Positions 23,988 to 34,505 of a stretch of DNA of 64,000 nt are shown one piece after another. The stretch is from Eukaryota sp. TZLM1-RC. Its lineage: Eukaryota > Metamonada: BaSk clade. The translations under genes and the position numbers were made by a program. The notes under the pieces are model-generated. The model was not told the DNA's origin. It was given only the letters and a program-made list of their open reading frames with translations, and ran no database searches. Each line of letters opens with the position of its first letter. Position 1 is the stretch's first letter. The stretch lies in NCBI GenBank assembly GCA_040285825.1, contig JAUPSS010000004.1, positions 806,001 through 870,000 of the forward strand, written 5' to 3'.

Positions 23988-24170
23988 CTACTGTTGGGTC
24001 AATATAGGCATGCATCAGGTAATGAACTACAGGAAAACGGAAACGGGTAGTTTATTACAACGGGTGTGACTAATCAGGAAAATTATACAAGAATTGAATA
24101 CGTGATGACGTGGCATCACATGATAACTGTAAATACTAATCTAATAACTATGGTCAGGAGCCAACACTAC
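23988..24170 (+). mobile_element. Solo LTR of the gypsy-like family, with 4-bp target duplication
   Basis: The LTR is 23992-24166 (175 bp), TGTTGG...CCAACA, flanked by CTAC on both sides. It aligns along its length with the 186-bp LTRs at 38598 and 42753: ATGCATCAGGTAATGAACTA, TTTATTACA.CGGGTGTGA and TGATGACGTGGCATCAC. The internal region was presumably lost by LTR-LTR recombination. Confidence 0.85.
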
Positions 24171-24639
24171 ACCACAACTTGTCGAACCTCCTTCTGTGAA
24201 ATTGTTTTCATTTGTTCAGAAAGATAATTGGGTGAAATCAACAGTGAATCTTTCTTATGCTGCATTCAAAGTCACACACAAGTTCTTTTTTTGATGTTGG
24301 AGTTGATATTTAAGTTCAAAAAGGAGAGTCTTACAACCTTCTTGAGCAAGACGACTGAAAATGAATAATAAATTAGTTTCAAATAACCAATGTAATTGAG
24401 AAATTGACGTGCTCATTCTGTTGAGATTAGACAAAAGAACAACAAACATGTCAGTGTACGAGAGATCAATACCAACGTTACAGAGATATGTCTATTCAAG
24501 GTACAATGAGATTGCTGCATCTGTAAACAATGAAAGATTATTGCACTACTGAGGAGAACTTCAAAGAAAACTTATTTATTAGACTTGCCTTGCATTTAGA
24601 TACGACAACTGAGCAACCTTGTCACTATATCCCGCAGCT
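24171..24639. other. Intergenic stretch, nothing recognised
   Basis: A 64-codon minus-strand frame at 24255-24449 has no recognisable domain. No other feature was seen. Confidence 0.3.
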
Positions 24640-24873
24640 TGGAGAATTCTATATATATTTGCCTCCGATATTTCCTTTCAGAATCTTTGTTTTGCATAAG
24701 AAAATGTGTGGGTTTACATAAATGATGGACAAAAGAGTAGATATTTCTGTTGGCGTCAACATTCTGGTTCTAGCTCGTCTATAAGCACCACACTCAAAAG
24801 GGTCGAACGATTGTTGTAACCATCGGGAGATTGAAGCTTGAGAAACGCCGAATTGGTTGGATATTTGTTCCAA
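24640..24873 (-). pseudogene. Helix-turn-helix fragment of a Tc1/IS630-like transposase
   Basis: The minus strand encodes I-S-N-Q-F-G-V-S-Q-A-S-I-S-R-W-L, a classic helix-turn-helix recognition helix, followed by R-R-A-R-T-R-M-L-T-P-T-E, the R-x-R-x-L-T linker usual in IS630/Tc1 DNA-binding domains, and S-I-I-Y-V-N-P. It lacks the DDE catalytic core nearby. I take it as the N-terminal relic of a DNA transposon. Confidence 0.6.
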
Positions 24874-26084
24874 TGACTGTGATTGAAAGTAGAACGCTGT
24901 ACATGCACAAGCTCTGGTGTGTTCGGAGCAGTAAAGGTTAAGTGAACAAAGGTCCTGAGCTCATTTTATAGTAGACAAAATGCCATAAATCAAGGGCATT
25001 GCGTTTGGGGGAATGTTTGGGGAGTATTATTCAACATAAAAATTCTGCAACGGTTGATAATCGTACACACTTAATTTATTTTTTCAGTCCTCCCATGTTT
25101 TATTTTTGTCAACGACAGTATTTTTTTCGAATATCATAAGCACAATGAAAAACAACATCTTCTGACAGCGTGGAAAACGTTTAAATTGGTTAGTCCTTTG
25201 GTACATCTTTTGTATGGCAAGGCGCCTCAACTCGGGAACTCAAGATAACGAGAATGATATAGAGCAGGTTTAATTGGCTCTTACTTCTTTTAAGCCTAAA
25301 TGTATTAACATTTCTTCGGCCTTTGTTCAAAGTTTTTATACTTTAATCAAATATACTTCAAAAAATTCGAATAAGCTGAGTTCTAATGTTGCTTATCTTG
25401 TCTGTTTATGTCTTTGAACTGGTTGAGGCTATGAACACTGTGCATTGGATCATCGTCTATGGACGAAAAACATCAACAAGAGAATCAACAAAATTGACAA
25501 CTCTGAAGGCGGTCCTTTTTTCTTATTGAAGTACGATATGTTCTAAAATTGTACAAGGAAAGGAGGTGAGATTTTGAGTCGTTTTCACTTGCCCGAAGAT
25601 GTGAGTTCTATGACTGTACCTCTGTGGTTTTCATTTTCAACATAAATTTTGTATCTCACCAATCATTTACCACTTCCAAAATGCTTCTCTTAACTCATAA
25701 TCAACCTCAGCATAACCTTACATCCCTTAAAGTTGATCTCAACTTTACCCTCTTGAAAGCAGAAAAACTCAATTTCATTCTGCCAAAGTTATCTTTAACA
25801 ATTCATCACAGCCCAGTGATGTCGTTGTGAATGCATTAAAAGCTAATTACAAAAGGGTAAAGGACTCCGAAAACCCCCATTTCAGTTCTCCTTAATGTTT
25901 ATTTTAAAATAGTATTTGGTTTGATTAGTGATTTGCCTAACAAATGAAAACAGAAAGTCAACTTTTTTTAATTGAAGTTTTTGAGTACTAATTGATGTTC
26001 ACCGTTGATGTAAGGAGAAGTATAAAATCTACCATCGTTCCAACTAGCATGGTTAAACAATTGGTGACAGTCGACATTCATCTG
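24874..26084. other. Intergenic stretch, nothing recognised
   Basis: No domain, RNA gene or repeat was recognised. Short open frames such as 25624-25830 (plus) have no recognisable content. Confidence 0.3.
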
Positions 26085-26330
26085 ATTCAAGACTGCAGAA
26101 TATGGAAAACAAGGCCAATTGTAACCATCGTAACTTACTTCATATGTAAAATGTCCAACTTTATGACGTAAAATCTTTAAAATTCTTCAACTGGATTGCT
26201 TTCTGGACAGTAGGCCGGTAACACGTAATAACCTCAACCTGTTTTACACACCACTTGAATGAGATCACCTGAAATGTGGATTTTACATCCATTTAGTAAT
26301 ATTGCAGATCTAGGTCCTCCACGTGTAAAG
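26085..26330 (-). pseudogene. Tc1/IS630-like DDE transposase core remnant
   Basis: On the minus strand one frame reads G-P-R-S-A-I-L-L-N-G-C-K-I-H, TGA, G-Y-Y-V-L-P-A-Y-C-P-E-S-N-P-V-E-E-F and then TAA. This is the second and third acidic motif of Tc1/mariner/IS630 transposases (usual L-D-N-A-x-x-H and L-P-P-Y-S-P-x-x-N-P-x-E). The second catalytic Asp appears as Asn, the last Glu is kept, and in-frame stops are present, so it is inactive. Confidence 0.7.
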
Positions 26331-26683
26331 CATCAGCCATAATCTGGGAAAGGTTTGTCATGTCTTAGGATTACCAAAAATGGAGAAGATTTGTTTAATT
26401 AGAATACTAGTGATCCCTTCTGGGATGGAAGTGTTGTTCCATCACAAAGCTTTAGATTTGGTTGACTCTTTTTGGCAATATCTATGGTATCTTGGTAGCT
26501 CAGCAGAGCTTCAACACTAGGATTAGGGTTAGGGTTATATCAATTTATAATCGATCTCGCAAAGCTGGGTTGGATCATGGTTCAGGGCGGAATAGTGCTT
26601 CAGTGATCACACATAGCACAAAAGATGCACTTAAGCCACAAAACTATACTGTTGTGCACATAATTATTCTATTTTTCTCAGAA
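26331..26683. other. Short intergenic stretch with interstitial telomere-like repeat
   Basis: The unit TTAGGG occurs twice plus TTA at 26523-26537, preceded by the variant TAGGAT. Otherwise no gene was recognised. Confidence 0.5.
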
Positions 26684-28285
26684 TTACATCCGCTCAGGAA
26701 AATCAGATTTAATAACTTCAAAAATTGCTTCTCGCTTTACAGAATTAAAAGCATTTGTAAAGTCGATATTAAAAATAAAATTATTTTCCTCTGAATTAAA
26801 AAAAGTATCAGAGGCAATAGCAGCAACAGAAGCACCATCAATTGTTTTGATTCCAAATTGATGAGGATTCAATAATGTAGAAGCTTTGTCTTTGACACGA
26901 TCGAAGACAATTGATGCCAGCAAACGAGAAAGAGATTCACCAACAGCAATTGGGCGTATTCCATCAAGTTTAATTCCATTACCAGGCTTTACTAAAGCAA
27001 TCAGACGTGCAGCTGACCATTCAGGCATCAACATTGCGCAAAATTATCACCAATTTTGTTGTATGTGCAAGTCCAATAGAATTGAATCCTTTTTGGAACC
27101 TCTGTTGTTTTAAAAAGTATAAGAAATTTCCACCTCCTAAAAATGCTGCTTTACATATAATCGAAGATTTGGTGAAACCTATTCCACCCAAATCAGCAGA
27201 ACAAAAAACATGACTTCAAATCAAAGATCCCTTCTTTTTTAATAAAGAAAAAAAATTGACCTGCAGTTTGTTGAAAGATCTGCAAAAATTAAGAGATACT
27301 GAAGGCGTAGTTGACCTTAAAATAAGAGTGAATTTCCCAGAATAACAATTTTAAAATAAAAACAGTTGATGAGATCAACCGTAGCTTTGATATGATCAAT
27401 CGATATACCAGAAAGCCCGGCAGACTTTCCGCGTGGTTGCTTTTTCATCACTGAAAATACCTCTGATGTCATCAATGGATGGATTTCCCAAAAATCTCCA
27501 TAATAATTTTGATCCATTATTGGGTTTTCCAATGGTTGAATGATCTTGAGTTTATCTACAATTTGTTGTTTATTGGGGGCTTTAACTCCTGGATTTCAAT
27601 TAGACAAAGCACTTGTTGTCAAAGCACTTATCTTCAAAAATTTTGCTCATTTTCTCAGATGACAGTTTTTTCGGTGCATTATCAGTTAAATCTTCAGAAT
27701 TATTTACGAAATTTTGTTCAAAATGGGTACGAAGTGAACCAAAAAATTCCCAGAGAATATTGATAGCATACTTTCCCTAACATAATTGATCCAAAAATCT
27801 TTTAAAAACGAAGGCAAATACATTGCATTTTGACGGATGTATTTCTTGGGGTATTTTTATGGGAGGATGGTAATTATCAACTATGTGACATTTCAAGCAT
27901 CGATCAGCAGTTTTACTTTTCGTATTTTTTGTGCAGGGAACACCACATCTACTGCAAACTTTGTGCTCGATTCGATTGTTAACTGGTTTTGTAACAACTG
28001 GTACAGATTCATTTATTGATTTTTCTTCAGATTCTGTTCTTCTAATAAACTTTCTTTTGCATTTTTTTTGCAGAATTTGCAACTTCATTTTTACAACATT
28101 GGGACACGTTCGAGCATCAAGTCCCTGTTTTCGGAATTGAGAACATTTGTGAGAGCGTTTCTTCATTCTTGAACAAACTTTATTTTCACCAAGATTTTCA
28201 GACATTTCTTGATCAAAATTTTTTTTAACCAAAATTGAAGAGAAAAGAGGGTGGGGAGGAGAAGCGGAAAGGACGTCATCAGCAA
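26684..28285 (-). mobile_element. Decayed non-LTR retrotransposon, N-terminal half
   Basis: The minus strand, from right to left, shows a degenerate zinc knuckle (K-C-S-Q-F-R-K-Q-G..T-C, with one Cys and the His lost; 28160-28100), the second Cys cluster C-S-R-C-G-V-P-C (about 27960), R-G-K-S-A-G-L-S-G-I-S near 27410, and then RT motifs: I-R-P-I-A-V-G-E-S-L-S-R, Q-F-G-I-K-T-I-D-G-A and motif A F-N-I-D-F-T-N-A-F-N-S-V (26730-26765). It ends before motifs B and C. A block at about 27035-27210 is in the opposite orientation. The 5' end near 28285 shares GACGTCC with the leader of the copy at 6901. Confidence 0.85.
27035..27210 (+). mobile_element. Inverted retrotransposon patch inside the minus-strand copy
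   Basis: Here the plus strand encodes C-M-C-K-S-N-R-I-E-S-F-L-E-P-L, the counterpart of the C-terminal C-K-S-F-N-I-E-A-F-I-E-P-L of the copy at 6992, although the surroundings on both sides are N-terminal sequence on the minus strand. It is a second fragment inserted or an inversion. Confidence 0.6.
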
Positions 28286-28499
28286 CTTTTGTTTAACTCA
28301 ATAGAATTTGAAATACAATTATTGAAAATGTAATTCTTAATAAAAATAAAAATAATGTGAAAAATGGCATATCAATTGTTAGCTGAACTTGAATAAAAAA
28401 ATGAATTTTTTGAACATGAATTGTTTTTGAGCACATCAATATGCAAAGAGGTGTCAATGTGGGAACCAATTTTATAAGAAACGTATACTTCGACCCAGA

Positions 28500-28690
28500 T
28501 TAGTAATAATCACCATGAATTTTCTTAATATTGAAAGGAATAACCAAAATGATGACAGGTGAAACTATATTGTAGATCAAAATGATGATCCCTAAAGCAA
28601 CCCAACTAAACTCCAACAATTCTTTCCGATCGATCAGGGAATTTATAGCTATGTGTAGAAAAATAATTAGTTTTTTTGTGAAAGAACTTT
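28500..28690 (-). pseudogene. RCC1-like repeat remnant
   Basis: The minus strand reads L-L-E-F-S-W-V-A-L-G, then S-P-V-I-I-L-V-I-P-F-N-I-K-K-I-H-G. This resembles an RCC1 blade (F-x-W-G...LG...P...I..I..G) and matches the end of the copy at 35600-35650 (S-P-I-F-Y-D-I-K-E-I-H-G). It also carries the CCGATCGATC motif found in the other RCC1-like copies. It is short and degenerate. Confidence 0.45.
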
Positions 28691-28785
28691 GCAAAGTACA
28701 TTCATCATATTCGATCAGTGTTAGTTTTCTGAACGGGTATCTGGGGGAGGATGAGAGGAACATGAGACACAGGTGGCCTTTCAAT

Positions 28786-29162
28786 TCTTCAACTTTTTAG
28801 TTCTAGAGCATTAGTTTTTTTAGATTTTACTTTACATGATTGTATTCTTTGTACTAGATTTTTAATCGATTCGTCTATCTGATAATCAATGTTCTGTTTA
28901 AACGAATTACAATTACTAATTCTATTCACGGTAATTCGTTTTAATTCAACACCAAAAGCTAAAGAGCTTCAAAACTCATCGTTAGCATTAATTGAAAAAT
29001 TCAACAAACAATTCTGTGTGACTTAAATAAAGAATTCATTATTTTTGAGCTCAGTTTTGTAAAAATATTTTAGAACTTTTAAATGCAATTGTGAAGCTTC
29101 AATGATGCCAAAAAGAGTAATAACAAAAAACACAAACTTTTATTTCACAAGTTTAAAGCTAC
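28786..29162. other. Intergenic stretch, nothing recognised
   Basis: AT-rich. No gene or repeat could be supported. Confidence 0.3.
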
Positions 29163-29448
29163 CCCATTGATTTTAATAAATATTTCTTCATATTTCTGTA
29201 TTTTTTTCAGCGGAGGATGGTGACGACTCAGCAGAGTACACCAAATGAGTGGCAAAATTTTCACAAACATCGACTGAAGCACATCTACAACAATAAAAAA
29301 CACCGCAGAGTCCTGGAGCAAGTAAATCTGCTCTTAAATAACCACATGAGTCGAAAGTTTTATCTGGAGAGGGCTTACGAACTAATGGAATAATAAAAAT
29401 TTCAATGTTGTTACTTTTGAACACATACTCACTATGAGAGATTCGCAT
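29163..29448 (-). mobile_element. Non-LTR retrotransposon fragment, endonuclease end
   Basis: The minus strand encodes F-K-S-N-N-I-E-I-F-I-I-P-L-V-R-K, then L-R-A-D-L-L-A-P-G-L-C-G-V, A-S-V-D-V-C-E-N-F-A and S-A-E-K-N-T-E-I, closely related to residues 860-943 of the element at 6992. Like that element, the frame ends in ATA-TGA and a homologous sequence continues in the +1 frame (K-Y-E-E). The first endonuclease Asp and part of the following strand are kept. Confidence 0.85.
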
Positions 29449-30422
29449 CTTGTTTTTTCGTTAATGGAGATGCATTTTTTTGTTGTTGATTAATATGTTT
29501 GCGGTGGTCTGTTAGGTTGAATAATAATCCACCTCAGAATCCATCTAGACTTACTCATCCAGGAAATTTCTTTGACTTAATTCTTTCGATTTCTTTGGCT
29601 CCAATCGTGGATCTTTCTGTCAACTCCTTCTCTTCATCAACCTATGCCACTTTCCTTCCAATAACTATTGTTGGTATCTACTTTTGGTGAAAAATTTCCA
29701 TTTATACCACTTTGCGGCACAAGTTACTATATCTCGCTAGCTGAAACACTTTTTTAGGAAAATTTGTCAACGATTCGGCCTTCTTTGATGGAATGGTCTC
29801 ATTCAAACTGTGTAATTGTAAAGACAGTCTTAATCTCAACTATGAAGCATCTTTTTATAGATGTTCGTTAAAGGAATTCGTATAAGATATTTTAGACGGA
29901 ATATAATGTTTATTATTATTAATATAATGTTTATTAATTTATTTTGTACTCAAAATGTACATGTGAATCAGCTGTACAACATGATAACTACACAAGCATT
30001 CAGCTGTGTTGCTGAAGGAGCTGATCTTACATTGAGTTGATGATACTATCACCTTCAGCACAGTACATTTTCAATTTTGATCTCAAGGAGTTGTATTCTC
30101 GTTCTCCCTGTGATACTTCCATTGTGATGAAATAAACGATGAACCAGACACTGGTAATTCAACCCGTCGCTGGATTCACAGACTGGGCGGATTGTTTTGT
30201 AGGAGGAACAATAACCTGAAGTATTGTAAACTGATCTTCAGGACATGATATTGACCGAACAGGTCTGTGATTGCCAGTCTTTGATGAAATCAGATAAATA
30301 GGGGTTGTTCAATTGATCTTATAACATGTCAAAAGTTAAGAGGGGAATTTCAGGAGGGAATACATCTTGACTGAGTTTTTTATTATTCCATAAAAATTTT
30401 AAAATATATTTCATTTTGAGTC
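29449..30422. other. 5' flank of the kinase gene; nothing else recognised
   Basis: No domain or repeat was recognised. A minimal promoter is not evident beyond general AT richness and an A/T-rich leader just before the ATG at 30423. Confidence 0.3.
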
Positions 30423-32045
30423 ATGATTACGTGTCACCAACTCATTTTGAAACTTACATTTAACCAAATGAATTCATACCACCCACAACCACATCAACCA
30501 TCTCTACACATCATGTCTTCACACTCTAAACACTCCTGCCCTGAAATCGATTCTGCCGATATTGAACTAGGCAAGAAGATCGGCCAAGGAGGCTCTGCTA
30601 TTGTCTACTCTGCCAAATGGTTCTGCCTCGCTGTTGCCATCAAGCTCGTCTTCCTCACCGACGAAGGGAAAGCCAAACTCAAGAAAGAAATCTCTCTCCT
30701 CTCCATGTTGAACAGTCCTGCCATCCTCCGTGTCTTCGGAGTCACCTACATTGACGGTAAGATCGGCATAGTAATGGAGCTTGCCACTTCCTCTCTTAGC
30801 GTTCCCTCTTCTTTAACAAACCAAAATCTAGCCATTGCTAAGGAACTTTGCTGTGCCATGAAGGTCCTCCATTCGAAATCCGTCATCCACGGTGACCTCA
30901 AACCACAAAACATCCTGCTCGTAAATGGCCAAATTCGACTCGCCGACTTTGGTACTTCTAAAGTAATTGCTGAGCATACTGTGAATTCTTCTTCTCTCAC
31001 CTTTACCCCCAAATATGCTGCTTTAGAGGTTTTTGATAATAGAATAACAGAAACTTCTGATATTTATTCTATTGGCGTAATTTTATATGAATTACTTACT
31101 AATAAAGTAGCTTTTGAGGGTTTAAATACTCAATTTTCTCTATTGGGTGCTAAGTATCAGGGAAAAGAACTTTCGTTTGATCAAGAAGATCCAGAAATTT
31201 TGAAAAATTTGGTTAATGATTGTATGTCCAGTGATGCTTCAAAAAGACCAACGATTGACCAAATTATTCATCAATTGAGTTTATTAGAAAATTATTCTGG
31301 AGAATTGCCTTTGCTAAATGAATTTCATCCCAATTTGAGATTAAATTGTCAAAATTGTGCTGAAAAAGACCAAATTAATGAGGAGTTGAGCCTAGAAAAT
31401 GAAAATTTCCGAAAATCTATCATGGATTTAAATCAGACAATTCAAGAATTAACTCAGGAAATTCAAAGTTTACACCAGGCTCAATCTAATTCCGATGAAT
31501 TTAACCAAGAATTAACACTTCAGAACTCTAATCTTGTCTCTAGAAATCAAGATTTAAGCCAAACTCTGCTTGAAAAGGATCAAGAAATCAATAATAGAGA
31601 TCAATTAATAAATGATTTGAGAATAGAAATTAACGATTCAAATTCCAAAGTTGATGAACTTTCCCAAAAAGAGACGGAATTAAAAGAACAAATTAATTCA
31701 ATCCAAATTTGCCATAATAACATTGCAGAAAATCAGAATTTTGGTAATCCTAACCAAATATTAGCTGATGATAGTTCTTCTAAGGAGGACCAAGAAGAGA
31801 TTGATAGTAGTGATTGTGACCAAAATTTGGAGGGTGGGTTTGAAAATTTAGAAGTCAAGTCAAGTGATGATGCTACGCCTGAGCAAATGTTTGAAAAAGC
31901 AAGGCAATTTTACAATGATGAAAACTACCAAGAAACAGTTATTTTTTGGAAGTCAGTCAACAAAGTTTCTGCTTCAACTGATAATCTTCCGTTTATCGAA
32001 AATGAGAAAGATCAAAAACTAGCTGTGTATTTCTATCAGCATTAG
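30423..32045 (+). CDS. TKL-like protein kinase with coiled coil and truncated Sel1 domain
   Basis: Kinase domain at residues 48-288: glycine loop G-Q-G-G-S-A (54-59), V-A-I-K with Lys74, Glu89, catalytic loop H-G-D-L-K-P-Q-N (156-163; Gly replaces the usual Arg of HRD), D-F-G at 175-177, A-L-E for APE, S-D-I-Y-S, and Arg275. All catalytic residues are present, so it should be an active Ser/Thr kinase of non-RD type. A coiled coil covers about 310-430 and an acidic linker follows. A first Sel1 unit (E-Q-M-F-E-K-A-R-Q-F-Y) is cut at about nucleotide 31954, after which the last 30 codons are antisense retrotransposon sequence. The likely original protein carried a Sel1 array. Starts at 30468 or 30513 are also possible. 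G+C drops sharply at about 31010, inside the activation segment. Confidence 0.9.
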   Translation: MITCHQLILKLTFNQMNSYHPQPHQPSLHIMSSHSKHSCPEIDSADIELGKKIGQGGSAIVYSAKWFCLAVAIKLVFLTDEGKAKLKKEISLLSMLNSPAILRVFGVTYIDGKIGIVMELATSSLSVPSSLTNQNLAIAKELCCAMKVLHSKSVIHGDLKPQNILLVNGQIRLADFGTSKVIAEHTVNSSSLTFTPKYAALEVFDNRITETSDIYSIGVILYELLTNKVAFEGLNTQFSLLGAKYQGKELSFDQEDPEILKNLVNDCMSSDASKRPTIDQIIHQLSLLENYSGELPLLNEFHPNLRLNCQNCAEKDQINEELSLENENFRKSIMDLNQTIQELTQEIQSLHQAQSNSDEFNQELTLQNSNLVSRNQDLSQTLLEKDQEINNRDQLINDLRIEINDSNSKVDELSQKETELKEQINSIQICHNNIAENQNFGNPNQILADDSSSKEDQEEIDSSDCDQNLEGGFENLEVKSSDDATPEQMFEKARQFYNDENYQETVIFWKSVNKVSASTDNLPFIENEKDQKLAVYFYQH

Positions 32046-32941
32046 CTTCTTCAATATCTATACGATATTTTCTATGTTTTTCTTTTGCTTTAAAATCCAG
32101 AGCAGCCACAGGATTAAGTTTTCTTCTGTGAACCAAAGTATCGTTTGCAACATTACATGAGACAAAGTCAACAATAGCTTCAGAATTATCAATCCAATCA
32201 CAGTATACATCACCTCTATCATCAGAACCAAAATTATTCAGAGAAAATGTTTCCTTCAGCAGGGGCTCTTTGAAACACGATATCCTTGCAGTTTGTGCCA
32301 TATTGAAAACAGTGTCTCTAACAGCATCATGTAATGAAGAACGATAAGTTATCAATTTAGAACAATTCAGAGCATGGTGCAAAGTGTTGAGGTGAATTCG
32401 AACAAATACATCTTTCTTTTGATAATTGATGATTAATGTGGATATTCAAATATAATCTCATTTTTGTTACAAACGCTTCATTAGTGGCACACAATCCAAA
32501 TCTTCGTGGTACAATGGTTATAAAAAGTGAAGAATATGAGGACTTATTTTCACAAACACCCTTTTTCAATAACAATGAGTAAAGATCTTGATTTAAAACA
32601 GCCGAGCTGCAAATATTATTATAAAGATCTTTTTCATACATTCCAGTCAATCTTTTCTGTAATGTTCGAAGAGTGTATTCTAAATTTAAAACATTCTTTT
32701 CTGGAATATTGCCATTGAATGATTGGGGAAAACATCGACCCCATTTTTCTGCATTAATATTTGAAATTTCTTCATTTAATGCAAAAACAGTGGAACTTTG
32801 CGTTGCCATCAATAAATCTTCCCAATCTGCAAATCTTTCGGAAAACTCAAAGATTGCATTTCTGCATCCACCAACAAAAGCACACCAAGTAAGAATAGAA
32901 GCCTTCGTCCACCCTAAACCGCCATAATGTGGACTAAGGTA
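31954..32941 (-). mobile_element. 3' part of REL-type non-LTR retrotransposon inserted in the kinase gene
   Basis: The reverse complement matches 60660-61340: N-I-C-S-S-A-V-L, I-V-P-R-R-F-G-L-C-A-T-N-E, the endonuclease (C-I-C...H...C, D-D-R-G-D-V-Y-C-D-W-I-D, I-V-D-F-V-S-C-N) and the following K-H-R-K-Y-R. It extends further upstream than that copy, to 32941. There is a frameshift at about 32385, where H-F-A-P-C replaces L-R-H-A-L. It lacks the last ~60 codons of the ORF and the 3' tail. Confidence 0.88.
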
Positions 32942-34505
32942 AGCAAGTATAAGTTGAAATAAAACATATAATTTTCAACAATTTGATTAAGCAAGTTTAA
33001 CAATTGTACTTAACATGTTTTGCTTTTTGAAAAAACATTTCGAAGTACCAGATCTCAATTTGAATTTAAGTGATCATTTGATAAAATTTCTCTTCGTTGG
33101 TTTTTAAATGCTAATTAATCATCATTTTTATTGAATAATATTTGATTAAAACTGAAAATAAATAAAAGTAACATTAATAAACAAAGTTATTTATTGAATA
33201 GACTACAGTACTTTATAATCTTCTACTTCTTGAGCTTCTGTTAAGCTTTCTTTTACAATCTTCTATCCTTTCTGCAGCATCTTCATCACCAGCATCCTTT
33301 TGTATATATGAATTCAGAGCATGGTGCAAAGTGTTGAGGTGAATTCGAACAAATACATCTTTCTTTTGATAATTGATGATTAATGGGGATATTCAAATAT
33401 AATCTCATTTTTGTTACAAACACTTCATTAGTGGCACACAATCCAAATCTTCGTGGTACAATGGTTATAAAATGTGAAGAATATGAGGACTTATTTTCAC
33501 AAACACCCTTTTTCAATAACTATGAGTAAAGATCTTGATTTAAAACAGCCGAGCTGCAAATATTATTATAAAGATCTTTTTCATACATTCCAGTCAATCT
33601 TTTCTGTAATGTTCGAAGAGTGTATTCTAAATTTAAAACATTCTTTTCTGGAATATTGCCATTGAATGATTGGGGAAAACATCGACCCCATTTTTCTGCA
33701 TTAATATTTGAAATTTCTTCATTTAATGCAAAAACAGTGGAACTTTGCGTTGCCATCAATAAATCTTCCCAATCTGCAAATCTTTCGGAAAACTCAAAGA
33801 TTGCATTTCTGCATCCACCAACAAAAGCACACCAAGTAAGAATAAAAGCCTTCGTCCACCCTAAACCGCCATAATGTGGACTAAGGTAAGCAAGTATAAG
33901 TTGAAATAAAACATATAATTTTCAACAATTTGATTAAGCAAGTTTAACAATTGTACTTAACATGTTTTGCTTTTTGAAAAAACATTTCGAAGTACCAGAT
34001 CTCAATTTGAATTTAAGTGATCATTTGATAAAATTTCTCTTCGTTGGTTTTTAAATGCTAATTAATCATCATTTTTTATTGAATAATATTTGATTAAAAC
34101 TGAAAATAAATAAAAGTAACATTAATAAACAAAGTTATTTATTGAATAGACTACAGTACTTTATAATCTTCTACTTCTTGAGCTTCTGTTAAGCTTTCTT
34201 TTACAATCTTCTATCCTTTCTGCAGCATCTTCATCACCAGCATCCTTTTGTATATATGAATTCAGAGCATGGTGCAAAGTGTTGAGGTGAATTCGAACAA
34301 ATACATCTTTCTTTTGATAATTGATGATTAATGGGGATATTCAAATATAATCTCATTTTTGTTACAAACACTTCATTAGTGGCACACAATCCAAATCTTC
34401 GTGGTACAATGGTTATAAAATGTGAAGAATATGAGGACTTATTTTCACAAACACCCTTTTTCAATAACTATGAGTAAAGATCTTGATTTAAAACAGCCGA
34501 GCTGT
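32371..34505. repeat. Direct tandem repeat of about 947 bp, 2.25 copies
   Basis: AGCATGGTGC begins at 32371, 33318 and 34266, giving periods of 947 and 948 bp. Each unit holds the antisense retrotransposon segment (about 570 bp), about 240 bp of unrelated sequence and the 3' end of a Sel1 gene. The third unit stops at CAGCCGAGCTG (34495-34505). Copies differ by only a few bases, so the duplication is recent or maintained. Confidence 0.93.
33185..33303 (-). pseudogene. 3' end of a Sel1 gene captured in the tandem repeat
   Basis: The minus strand reads K-D-A-G-D-E-D-A-A-E-R-I-E-D-C-K-R-K-L followed by a stop and the AGAAGATTATAAAGTA...TTCAATAAATAAC tail, matching 1190-1300. It is repeated at 34133-34251. 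It joins retrotransposon sequence at about 33304. Confidence 0.8.

Noticed and set aside
32371-34505. CRISPR-like or satellite array
   Set aside because: Two and a quarter copies of a 947-bp transposon/gene chimera, with no short repeat-spacer pattern.
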